Shown here piece by piece: positions 7,297-14,851 of a stretch of 16,645 bases of DNA. Origin of the DNA: an uncultured Erysipelotrichaceae bacterium (GTDB lineage Bacteria; Bacillota_I; Bacilli_A; Erysipelotrichales; Erysipelotrichaceae); assembly GCA_902795875.1 (NCBI GenBank), contig CADBND010000067.1:1-16645 (forward strand), written 5' to 3'. A model generated the notes under the pieces. That model was not told the DNA's origin, ran no database searches, and saw only the letters and a program-made list of their open reading frames with translations. Made by a program: the position numbers and the translations under genes. How positions within the stretch are numbered: the stretch's first letter is position 1; the number at the start of each line of letters is the position of its first letter.

Positions 7297-9026
7297 TGAA
7301 ACTTACTCAGGAAGTAATTGATGATATAAGAAACAGTGCCGATATCGTTGATGTGATCGGCCACTATATTCCTTTGGTGAAGAAGGGCAAGGGCTACAGC
7401 GCACTTTGTCCTTTTCATGATGATCATGATCCTTCGCTTTCCATTTCGCAAGATAAACAGATATATAAGTGCTTTGTCTGCGGAAATGGCGGAAACGTCT
7501 TTACTTTCGTCTCTAATTATAAAAAGATCTCTTTTCCGGAAGCAGTCGCTGAAGTCGCGAATATCATAGGAAAACCGATACAGATCGATACCGCTTCCAA
7601 GAAGGTCTCCCGTTTTCAGCAGTATTACGATATCCTTTCAGCGATGATCTCCTATTGTGGATATCTTTTAAGTGCATCAAAACTTGGCGAAGATGCGATG
7701 AAGTATCTTAATGACAGAGGCTTGGAAAAAGAAGCCATCGAATACTTCAATATCGGTCTGGATCCGGATAACCGGAAGATCTATGAATATCTGAAGAACC
7801 ACGGCTTCAAGGATGAAGATATGATCAAAGCAGGTGTTTGCCGTATGCTGGACAATGGGATGGCAGATGTGTTCTATGGACGCATTGTCTTTCCTATTCA
7901 CAATAAAGACGGCGATCCAATCGCTTTTACTGCCAGAGACTTCAAGGGGAACTCCCAGTCGAAATACATCAATTCTTCTGATAATATCATCTATACCAAG
8001 GGAGATAATCTCTACAATTATCATCGGGCATTCGAGCCTGGCCGTAAAGCCGGTTATGTGATCGTCTGCGAAGGTGTTATGGATGTCATCGCCTATTACA
8101 GGGCAGGAAAAGAAAATGTCGTTGCCACATTGGGAACCGCATGTACTGCCAGACAGGTGGAACTGCTTCGATCTCTGAATCGCAAGATCGTCTTGTCTTA
8201 TGACGGAGACAAGGCCGGACAGGCTGCCAATATGAAGATCGGAAACCTGCTTCTGGATCAGGGGATGGAAGTCGCGGTCATTGACAATGAGACGGAACTC
8301 GATCCAGATGAGATCATCGGTCAGTATGGGAAGAACGCTTTGCGCGATCTGGAAGCGAAGCAGATCTCATTCATTGATTATGCATTCAAGTATTACCGGA
8401 AACAGTATAATCTGGAGAATTATGAAGACCGCAAACAGATGACGATAAGGATGTCGGAGCTGATCGATAAGATCACGGACCCTTATGACCGGGAAAACTA
8501 TTCGAATGAGCTCTATGAACTTACAAGGATCAGAAAAAGGGACTCGCAGAAGACATCTGAAATAGGTTATAATAAAAAGACGGCTAATATCAGTTATTCC
8601 ATTGATGGACTGACCAAGGCCGAGTATCTGATCATATCCCAGATCGCGATATCAAAAAAGGCTCTTGATATCTATCAAAGACAGCTTGGATATCTTCTTG
8701 ACGGGAACGATCAGAAGCTGGCGATGCTTATCGTCGATGATTACCGCAAACATGACAAGTGTTCGCTTTCCAGGATCTATGATGAGAGCGATGATCAGCA
8801 GATCAAGGATCTGATCACTTCACTTGCATTGGTGGAGACACTGCCGGCGGAATATGATGAAAAGAGCCTTAACGGAGCGATCGATAAGGTCAAACGGGAG
8901 ATCAAGTACCGCAAAATGGACGATCTCAAAGACAAGATTTCGAAGATCTCTACAGTCGATCCGGAGAAGGCGAATGAATATCTGCGTGAATACGAGAAAC
9001 TGATCAGGGAAATAGGAGGTAAATAA
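7296..9026 (+). CDS. dnaG: DNA primase
   Basis: This 576-residue RNA polymerase lays primers for chromosome replication. The N-terminal CHC2 zinc ribbon has C38, H41, C59 and C62. The catalytic TOPRIM domain includes EGVMD (E259-D263), the GTACT stretch at 280-284 and the metal-binding DGDKAG (303-308). The remainder, after about residue 430, is the variable helicase-binding region. Overall length is slightly below the 600 or so of Bacillus primase. Its start ATG shares a base with the glyQS stop and no strong ribosome binding site is seen, so translation is probably coupled. Its own stop overlaps the rpoD start. Confidence 0.97.
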   Translation: MKLTQEVIDDIRNSADIVDVIGHYIPLVKKGKGYSALCPFHDDHDPSLSISQDKQIYKCFVCGNGGNVFTFVSNYKKISFPEAVAEVANIIGKPIQIDTASKKVSRFQQYYDILSAMISYCGYLLSASKLGEDAMKYLNDRGLEKEAIEYFNIGLDPDNRKIYEYLKNHGFKDEDMIKAGVCRMLDNGMADVFYGRIVFPIHNKDGDPIAFTARDFKGNSQSKYINSSDNIIYTKGDNLYNYHRAFEPGRKAGYVIVCEGVMDVIAYYRAGKENVVATLGTACTARQVELLRSLNRKIVLSYDGDKAGQAANMKIGNLLLDQGMEVAVIDNETELDPDEIIGQYGKNALRDLEAKQISFIDYAFKYYRKQYNLENYEDRKQMTIRMSELIDKITDPYDRENYSNELYELTRIRKRDSQKTSEIGYNKKTANISYSIDGLTKAEYLIISQIAISKKALDIYQRQLGYLLDGNDQKLAMLIVDDYRKHDKCSLSRIYDESDDQQIKDLITSLALVETLPAEYDEKSLNGAIDKVKREIKYRKMDDLKDKISKISTVDPEKANEYLREYEKLIREIGGK

Positions 9027-10411
9027 TGGCAAGACAGGCTAAAGAGAAGATCGAGAACGAAGTTCTTGAAGAAAAGACTGTGAAAAAAGAAAAGAAAAAG
9101 TCTGCAAGTAAAAAGGCCGATGAAAATGCCGAAGTCAAAGGCAAGAGCGAACATATCAAAGAAGTCATCGGTTCTGATGGAAAAGCCATCAAAGCCGCTA
9201 AAAAGGTAAAGAAATCTTCTCTTGGACTCAAGAAGAAATACAACGATATCGAAGATCTGAAAAACGATCTGATGGAATTGAATAAACAGGGAGTGGATAT
9301 CGTACAGTCCGATGTCGTTACGGCACTTGACCGTTTTGAGATGAACGATGATGAGATCGACCAGTTCTATGACTGGCTCAACAGCGTCAATATCGACCTG
9401 ATCGATGAATCCGATAACGAAGAGGATATGCAGGACGATGATTATCTCGCTTCGGAAAATGATGATGAAGAGGATGATCAGGATTCTGAAAAGAATATCG
9501 TCATCAATTATGAACAGGCGTCCACTTATACCAAAGTAAATGATCCGGTCAAGATGTATCTGAAAGAGATCGGCCGTGTTCCGCTTTTGAAGGCGGATGA
9601 AGAAGTCCTGATCGCCAAGAGGATCGAAAACGGTATTGCCAATCCGGATGATCCCAGGCTCGTACAGGATGGCATTGATGCCAAGAATGAACTGATCAGT
9701 GCCAATTTAAGACTTGTAGTGGCGATCGCCAAGAAATATACAGGAAGGGGCATGCTGTTCCTCGATCTTATTCAGGAAGGAAACATGGGCTTGATCAAGG
9801 CTGTTGATAAATTCGATTATACGAAGGGCTTTAAGTTCTCCACGTATGCGACATGGTGGATCCGTCAGGCTATCACAAGAGCCATCGCCGATCAGGCGAG
9901 GACGATAAGGATCCCTGTTCATATGGTTGAAACGATCAACAAGATGACAAGGATCCAGAGGCAGCTCGTACAGGAATTCGGAAGAGATCCTTCGGCAGAA
10001 GAGATCGCTGAAAAGATGGGCATGGGAATGACCGCCGAGAAGGTCAGAGAGATACAGAAGATCGCTTTGGATCCTGTTTCACTGGAAACGCCGATCGGTG
10101 AGGAAGATGATTCCCATCTTGGTGATTTTATCGAAGATAAGGACGCCATGTCTCCCGACCAGTACGCCAACAATGAACTTCTCAAGGATGAGATCGATCT
10201 GATCCTCTCCACACTTACCGACAGAGAAGAGAAGGTTATCCGCCTGCGTTTCGGTCTTGAAGACGGCAGGACAAGGACACTGGAAGAAGTCGGAAAAGAA
10301 TTTGATGTCACCCGTGAAAGGATACGTCAGATCGAAGCGAAAGCCTTAAGAAAACTGAAAAACCCCACTAAGAGTAAGAGACTGAAAGAGTTTCTGGAAG
10401 ACAGGAAATAA
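9026..10411 (+). CDS. rpoD: Principal RNA polymerase sigma factor (sigma-70/SigA)
   Basis: This 461-residue housekeeping sigma factor directs RNA polymerase to TTGACA/TATAAT promoters. Residues 1-70 form a Lys/Glu-rich extension, followed by a region 1.1-like segment (71-126) and a strongly acidic linker (124-156). Region 1.2 begins DPVKMYLKEIG (173-183). Region 2 spans about 225-300, with RLVVAIAKKY and YATWWIRQAI (274-283). Region 3 follows. Region 4.2 carries the helix-turn-helix TLEEVGKEFDVTRERIRQIE (418-437). It is about 90 residues longer than Bacillus SigA, and the extra length is the N-terminal low-complexity part. A strong AGGAGGT (9014-9020) precedes the ATG, the best ribosome binding site in the operon. 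It overlaps dnaG by one base and abuts trmK. Confidence 0.97.
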   Translation: MARQAKEKIENEVLEEKTVKKEKKKSASKKADENAEVKGKSEHIKEVIGSDGKAIKAAKKVKKSSLGLKKKYNDIEDLKNDLMELNKQGVDIVQSDVVTALDRFEMNDDEIDQFYDWLNSVNIDLIDESDNEEDMQDDDYLASENDDEEDDQDSEKNIVINYEQASTYTKVNDPVKMYLKEIGRVPLLKADEEVLIAKRIENGIANPDDPRLVQDGIDAKNELISANLRLVVAIAKKYTGRGMLFLDLIQEGNMGLIKAVDKFDYTKGFKFSTYATWWIRQAITRAIADQARTIRIPVHMVETINKMTRIQRQLVQEFGRDPSAEEIAEKMGMGMTAEKVREIQKIALDPVSLETPIGEEDDSHLGDFIEDKDAMSPDQYANNELLKDEIDLILSTLTDREEKVIRLRFGLEDGRTRTLEEVGKEFDVTRERIRQIEAKALRKLKNPTKSKRLKEFLEDRK

Positions 10412-11053
10412 ATGATCTCCGCTCGTCTTCTGCAGATAGCAATGATGATCGAAAAAGGAAAGGTAGTATTTGACGTGGGTTCTGACCACGCTTTACTGCC
10501 TTCTTTTTTGGTGAAGAACGGGATCTGTGATAGAGTTTATGCCGGTGAGATCGCACAAGGTCCCTTGAACAAAGCAATAGAGAATATAAAGAAATGGGGT
10601 CTTGAGGATCATGTCATTCCGGTCTTTTCCGACGGCTTATCCAAGGCGGAAGAAGATGTGGATATCGTCGTCATAGCAGGAATGGGCTTTCATACGATCA
10701 AACATATTCTGGACAGTTGTGAGGTGGAACGCTATATGTACTTCCTCATCCAATCTAATACCGATGTTGATCTTTTGCGAAAATATATCTCCGACCATAT
10801 GTATACGATCGAAGACGAGAAAGTCGTTTATGACGGTTTCTATTACCAGGTGATCCGTTTTTCTGCCGATCTGCATGAACCCTATAATGAAACGGAGATC
10901 GAATTCGGACCGATCAATCTGAAAAGAAGAGATGAAGTTTTTCTGGCTTATCTCGAGGATCGTCTGAAGAAACTCAAAGAGATCAATGAACTGGCAAAAA
11001 AGGATGAATATTCAGAAAAAATAAAACAAATCGAAGAGATATTGTATAATTAG
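10412..11053 (+). CDS. trmK: tRNA (adenine(22)-N1)-methyltransferase TrmK
   Basis: This 213-residue class I SAM-dependent methyltransferase is predicted to methylate A22 in tRNA. Motif I is VFDVGSDHALLP (19-30), matching the family's DIGSDHAxLP. E46 is the probable SAM-ribose acidic residue, and VVIAGMG (86-92) is the motif IV region. After GMG the family usually has another glycine; here it is F93. The C-terminal part is a charged coiled-coil-like helix, as in YqfN. It starts immediately after the rpoD stop (TAA|ATG). The rpoD-trmK order is typical of Firmicutes, but the gene that usually follows (YqfO/Nif3-like) is absent and a phosphorylase follows instead. Confidence 0.9.
   Translation: MISARLLQIAMMIEKGKVVFDVGSDHALLPSFLVKNGICDRVYAGEIAQGPLNKAIENIKKWGLEDHVIPVFSDGLSKAEEDVDIVVIAGMGFHTIKHILDSCEVERYMYFLIQSNTDVDLLRKYISDHMYTIEDEKVVYDGFYYQVIRFSADLHEPYNETEIEFGPINLKRRDEVFLAYLEDRLKKLKEINELAKKDEYSEKIKQIEEILYN
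11045..11050 (+). promoter_or_regulatory. Possible internal -10 box ahead of glgP
   Basis: TATAAT overlaps the last trmK codons, preceded directly by TG. A start near 11057 would give a 16-nt leader holding the AGGA ribosome binding site of glgP. No -35 box is visible at the right distance. It could give the phosphorylase expression independent of the operon, or be chance in the AT-rich trmK end. Confidence 0.3.
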
Positions 11054-11072
11054 AGCATTGCGAGGAAAAAAT

Positions 11073-13499
11073 ATGGCTACTAGATTTAAAAACTATCGTG
11101 ACGAAGCGTTTCAGAATAAAGAATCTTTCCTAGAATATTTTGATTATTTCGCACATATCCATTACGGTAAAGATCTTTCCGAGACCGGTATGATCGAAAA
11201 GTATGTCGTCTTATCGGAAATGGTCAAGACATACATGCTGGAAAACTGGCGCGAGACAAAAAACAGCGTTCGTAGCAAGCATAAAAAACAGATCTATTAT
11301 TTCTCTCTGGAATTCCTGCTTGGCAGGATGCTCAGAAATAATATGATGTCTCTAGGAATTTACGATGTCGTCAAAGAGGGGCTTAAGGATCTCAATATCG
11401 ATATCAATGATATCGAAGATATTGAGGCCGATGCAGGTCTTGGAAACGGCGGTCTGGGTAGATTGGCGGCCTGCTTCCTGGATTCAATGGCTACTCTGAA
11501 ATACCCCGGATCAGGCAATACGATCCGTTATAAGAACGGTCTGTTCAAGCAGTTGATTGAAAACTGCGAGCAGGTGGAAGTGCCTGACCAGTGGTTAAGG
11601 ATCGAGAATCCGTGGGAAGTCAGAAAGGCAGATAAGACGGTCGATGTGCGTTTCTATGGTTATGTCGACATCACAAGAGATGCCAATGGTGAACTTGAAT
11701 TCCACAGAAAAGATACGGAACATGTTTTAGCAGTTCCTTACGATATGCCGATCATCGGTTCCAAAAACAATACGGCAAACAGATTACGTATGTGGAATGC
11801 CGAACCTTCTGACGATCTTCCTGCCGGAAGGGATTACCGCAAGTATCTTTCCGATGTGGAAGATATCTGTCTGAACCTTTATCCGGATGATACGACGGAA
11901 GAAGGAAAGTATCTGCGTATCAAACAGGAGTATTTCTTTGTTGCAGCCGGTCTGCAGTCGATCATCAGCGATCATCTGAAGATCTACGGCACACTTGACA
12001 ATTTTGCGGAAAAAGTCGTCATTCAGCTTAACGATACCCATCCTGCTTTAGCGATCCCGGAACTGATGAGGATCTTCATGGATTCCTATCACATCCCTTG
12101 GGCGAAGGCGTGGGAGATCGTTACGCATACTTTTGCGTATACCAACCATACCGTCATGCAGGAAGCTTTGGAAAAGTGGCCTGTTGATTATATTCGAAAA
12201 CTGTTACCGCGTATCTATCTGATCATCGAAGAGATCGATTCTCAGTTCAAGAGAGAACTGATCGCCATGGGTAAGAAGCACAACTTCATCGATTCCGTTT
12301 CGATCATTCATGAAGGAAATATCCGTATGGCTTTCCTGTCGATCGTAGGTTCCTTTTCTGTCAACGGTGTTGCCAGGATACATTCCAACATTATCCGTAA
12401 CGATACCTTCCGTGATTTCTATGATATCTATCCGTACAAGTTCAACAACAAGACTAACGGTATCACACCGAGAAGATGGCTCTTATACGCCAATCCGGAA
12501 CTCTCTACGCTGATCGAGAAGTATATCGGTCCGGAATTCAGAACGGATTTCAAAAAAATCTCCGATCTGATGAAATATGTGGATGATCCCAAACTTCAGG
12601 AAGATTTCCTGGCTGTGAAAGCACTGAAGAAACGTCAGCTTGCGGATTGGGTGAGAAAGAATCATGACATCATCATCGACCCGGATTCCATGTTTGATTC
12701 GATCGCCAAGCGTTTGCATGCCTATAAGCGTCAGCTTATGGATATCATGTATGTCATTTCTTTGTATTTCAAGATCAAGGATGATCCGGGATTTACGATG
12801 CAGAAGACGACATTCCTGTTCGGCGCAAAGGCCGCAAGTGCCTATACTTTTGCCAAGAAGGTCATCAAACTGATCAACTGTGTAGCAGAAAAGGTCAACA
12901 ATGATCCGGATGTCAATAAATACATCAATGTCATATTCATTCCGAATTATCGCGTTACAGTAGCCGAAAAACTGATGCCTGCATCTGATGTTTCTGAACA
13001 GATCTCTACAGCAGGTAAGGAAGCTTCCGGAACAGGCAATATGAAGTTTATGATGAACGGTGCAGTCACTCTTGGTACACTGGATGGAGCCAACGTTGAG
13101 ATAAGGGAACTGGTAGGGGACGACAACTGTGTCATCTTCGGTCTCCATGAAGATGAAGTCAAACACATGAGAAGAGACGGTTACGATGCCTACAGTTATC
13201 TACAGAATGATCCTGTTATCAGACGGATCGTCGATTCCTTCTCAGATGGTACCTGGAGTGATCGTCCTGATGATTTCAAGGAGATCCTCGATGAATTCCG
13301 TTACCGCAATGATGAATATATGGTCCTCGCAGACTTCCATGCCTATTGTGAGGCACATGACAAGGTATATAAGCTCTATGAAGACAAACACGAATGGGCT
13401 AAGAAGTGTCTTATCAACATTGCCAGCTCGGCTTATTTCTCTTCCGATCGTACGATCGAAGAGTATGTCGAAGATATCTGGCATATCGAAAAGATTTAA
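11073..13499 (+). CDS. glgP: Glycogen/starch/alpha-glucan phosphorylase (GT35)
   Basis: This 808-residue cytoplasmic, PLP-dependent enzyme releases glucose-1-phosphate from alpha-1,4-glucans. The N-terminal half has YYFSLEFLLGR and DAGLGNGGLGRLAACFLDS, typical of the family. The C-terminal half contains the phosphorylase signature EASGTGNMKFMMNGA, whose Lys658 should carry PLP, followed by TLGTLDGANVE. Length is close to that of bacterial phosphorylases. ATG 11073 is preferred because AGGA (11063-11066) is at correct spacing; the in-frame TTG at 11058 has no ribosome binding site. The gene lies 19 nt after trmK with no other glycogen gene nearby, so it seems to ride on the dnaG-rpoD operon. 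Whether the natural substrate is glycogen or maltodextrin cannot be told from the sequence. Confidence 0.95.
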   Translation: MATRFKNYRDEAFQNKESFLEYFDYFAHIHYGKDLSETGMIEKYVVLSEMVKTYMLENWRETKNSVRSKHKKQIYYFSLEFLLGRMLRNNMMSLGIYDVVKEGLKDLNIDINDIEDIEADAGLGNGGLGRLAACFLDSMATLKYPGSGNTIRYKNGLFKQLIENCEQVEVPDQWLRIENPWEVRKADKTVDVRFYGYVDITRDANGELEFHRKDTEHVLAVPYDMPIIGSKNNTANRLRMWNAEPSDDLPAGRDYRKYLSDVEDICLNLYPDDTTEEGKYLRIKQEYFFVAAGLQSIISDHLKIYGTLDNFAEKVVIQLNDTHPALAIPELMRIFMDSYHIPWAKAWEIVTHTFAYTNHTVMQEALEKWPVDYIRKLLPRIYLIIEEIDSQFKRELIAMGKKHNFIDSVSIIHEGNIRMAFLSIVGSFSVNGVARIHSNIIRNDTFRDFYDIYPYKFNNKTNGITPRRWLLYANPELSTLIEKYIGPEFRTDFKKISDLMKYVDDPKLQEDFLAVKALKKRQLADWVRKNHDIIIDPDSMFDSIAKRLHAYKRQLMDIMYVISLYFKIKDDPGFTMQKTTFLFGAKAASAYTFAKKVIKLINCVAEKVNNDPDVNKYINVIFIPNYRVTVAEKLMPASDVSEQISTAGKEASGTGNMKFMMNGAVTLGTLDGANVEIRELVGDDNCVIFGLHEDEVKHMRRDGYDAYSYLQNDPVIRRIVDSFSDGTWSDRPDDFKEILDEFRYRNDEYMVLADFHAYCEAHDKVYKLYEDKHEWAKKCLINIASSAYFSSDRTIEEYVEDIWHIEKI

Positions 13500-13519
13500 G
13501 CAGACGATGTCTGCTTTTC
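13499..13519 (+). terminator. Intrinsic terminator of the rpoD-glgP operon
   Basis: AGCAGAC (13499-13505) and GTCTGCT (13509-13515) form a 7-bp stem around GAT, followed by TTTCTTTTT. It starts at the last base of the glgP stop codon and closes the long rightward unit. Confidence 0.88.
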
Positions 13520-13530
13520 TTTTTGGCATG

Positions 13531-13552
13531 AAAAAAGGCATCTTTCGATGCC
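13531..13552 (-). terminator. Intrinsic terminator of rpsT
   Basis: On the minus strand GGCATC, a GAAA tetraloop and GATGCC (13552-13537) are followed by six T (13536-13531). It lies 10 nt after the rpsT stop and faces the glgP terminator, so the two convergent units are insulated separately. Confidence 0.88.
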
Positions 13553-13562
13553 TGTTTGATGA

Positions 13563-13826
13563 TTAACCTAAAGTTGCAACAGCTTTTGCTAAACGAGCTT
13601 TTTGTCTGGCAACATAGTTTTTATGTTTTAAACGGCTGGTAGCGGCTTTATCAAGAAGAGAATTTGCTTCATTGAATGCCTTGACAGCAGTTTCCTTGTC
13701 GTTAGCGGCGATCGCAGCATTGACTTTCTTCATAGCTGTCTTCAGCTGAGACTTTTCAGAACTGTTTTTTCTGTTGGCCTTGGCGTTTGTCAGAGCTCTC
13801 TTCTTCTGAGACTTAATATTTGCCAT
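13563..13826 (-). CDS. rpsT: 30S ribosomal protein S20
   Basis: This 87-residue basic protein binds 16S rRNA early in assembly of the small subunit. It is helical and Lys/Ala-rich, begins MANIKSQKKRALTNAKANRK, and shows the S20 ending ARLAKAVATL. Length matches the family (85-90). A strong AGGAGG (minus strand 13836-13831) precedes the ATG. It is a single-gene unit with its own promoter and terminator, divergent from fmt-lepA. rpsT is also close to and divergent from lepA in Bacillus, so the neighbourhood is partly conserved. Confidence 0.97.
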   Translation of the reverse strand: MANIKSQKKRALTNAKANRKNSSEKSQLKTAMKKVNAAIAANDKETAVKAFNEANSLLDKAATSRLKHKNYVARQKARLAKAVATLG

Positions 13827-13859
13827 ATATCCTCCTTACTTTGATTTTTACGCTTTCTT

Positions 13860-13888
13860 ATTATAAGCAAATCACCTGGAAAATGCAA
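13860..13888 (-). promoter_or_regulatory. Promoter of rpsT
   Basis: On the minus strand TTGCAT (13888-13883) and TATAAT (13865-13860) are separated by 17 nt. Transcription would begin near 13853, giving a leader of about 27 nt with the AGGAGG site. The -10 box is perfect and the -35 box matches at three positions. Confidence 0.7.
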
Positions 13889-13897
13889 TAAATACAG

Positions 13898-13903
13898 TAT
13901 AAT
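13898..13903 (+). promoter_or_regulatory. Candidate -10 box of fmt-lepA
   Basis: TATAAT ends 9 nt before the fmt ATG, so transcription would start about 13910, within 2-3 nt of the start codon. No -35 hexamer is at 16-18 nt. An alternative is TTGATT (13841-13846) with TATAAG (13862-13867), but its 15-nt spacer is short. It shares a compact divergent region with the rpsT promoter. Confidence 0.5.
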
Positions 13904-13912
13904 ATTAATGTT

Positions 13913-14851
13913 ATGAATATTTTTGAACAAAAGATCGTTTTTATGGGAACACCGGCATTTGCCGCAAATATACTGAGAGGGCTTTTTGATGCCGGATATC
14001 ACATCGTTGCTGTTGTTACGCAGCCGGATAAGGAGGTCGGACGTAAAAGGGAACTACGGCCTTCTGAAACGAAAAAGATGGCGCTTCAGCTGAATATACC
14101 GGTTTTGACCCCTGCACGGATCAAAGAGGAATATGAGGAAGTCCTTTCCTATGATCCCGATCTGATCATTACGGCTGCCTATGGACAATTTATCCCGTCT
14201 GCTGTTTTGGATTATCCGCGCTTTGGATGCATCAATGCGCACGGCTCTCTGCTTCCCAAATACAGGGGCGGAGCACCGATCCAGAGAGCGATCATAAACG
14301 GTGAAAATGAGACGGGTGTTTCGATCATGTATATGGTGAAGAAGATGGATGCCGGAGATATCCTCATGAGCCGGTCGATCCCGATCATGATCGATGATAC
14401 CAATACCACCATGTTTTCAAAACTTTCCGATCTTTCTTTGGAGATGCTGCAGGATCTGCTTCCGAAACTGTTTTCCGGTGATGTTGAAACAAGAAAACAG
14501 AATGAAGAGGAGGCGACTTTTGCCTACAATCTTGAAAAAGAGATCGAACATATCCGTTTTGATGAAGAAGTGAAGACCGTTTATGATCATATCCGGGGAC
14601 TTTTGGACGAACCAGGTGCTTATTTCGTCTGTAAGGGGAAGAAATACAAGATGGAAAAGGTATTCTTTGAAAAAGCCGAAGACAGCAGGCCTTCGACCTT
14701 TATCGGACTGGAAAAAGACTATCTCCGGATCGACTGCATCGGCGGTTTCATCAAAGTTTATCAGATCAGACCGGAAGGAAAGAATTCAATGGATGCAAGA
14801 TCGTTTCATAACGGGAACGGTCGCAATATGAAAGGCGAGACGCTTGAATAG
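13913..14851 (+). CDS. fmt: Methionyl-tRNA formyltransferase
   Basis: This 312-residue enzyme transfers a formyl group from 10-formyl-THF to Met-tRNA for translation initiation. The N-terminal hydrolase-like domain has KIVFMGTPAFA (7-17), the tRNA-contact loop region after QPDKEVGRKR (37-46), and the folate-site sequence SLLPKYRGGAPIQ (112-124). Catalytic N108, H110 and D146 are all present, at the same numbers as in the E. coli enzyme. The C-terminal tRNA-binding domain occupies about 205-312. ATG 13913 is the only sensible start, because the next in-frame ATG falls inside the first beta strand, yet no Shine-Dalgarno sequence precedes it. lepA overlaps its 3' end by 8 nt. Confidence 0.95.
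   Translation: MNIFEQKIVFMGTPAFAANILRGLFDAGYHIVAVVTQPDKEVGRKRELRPSETKKMALQLNIPVLTPARIKEEYEEVLSYDPDLIITAAYGQFIPSAVLDYPRFGCINAHGSLLPKYRGGAPIQRAIINGENETGVSIMYMVKKMDAGDILMSRSIPIMIDDTNTTMFSKLSDLSLEMLQDLLPKLFSGDVETRKQNEEEATFAYNLEKEIEHIRFDEEVKTVYDHIRGLLDEPGAYFVCKGKKYKMEKVFFEKAEDSRPSTFIGLEKDYLRIDCIGGFIKVYQIRPEGKNSMDARSFHNGNGRNMKGETLE

Noticed and set aside
8568..8573. TATAAT inside dnaG as an internal rpoD promoter
   Set aside because: No -35 box is at the right distance, and the bases are explained by codons in a dnaG linker region.
11058..11072. TTG start giving a five-residue longer glycogen phosphorylase
   Set aside because: The ribosome binding site AGGA lies downstream of it and fits ATG 11073.
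12483..13166. Long open frame antisense to glgP (and similar ones elsewhere)
   Set aside because: It is a shadow of the phosphorylase gene: no ribosome binding site, no recognisable domain, and composition dictated by the opposite strand.
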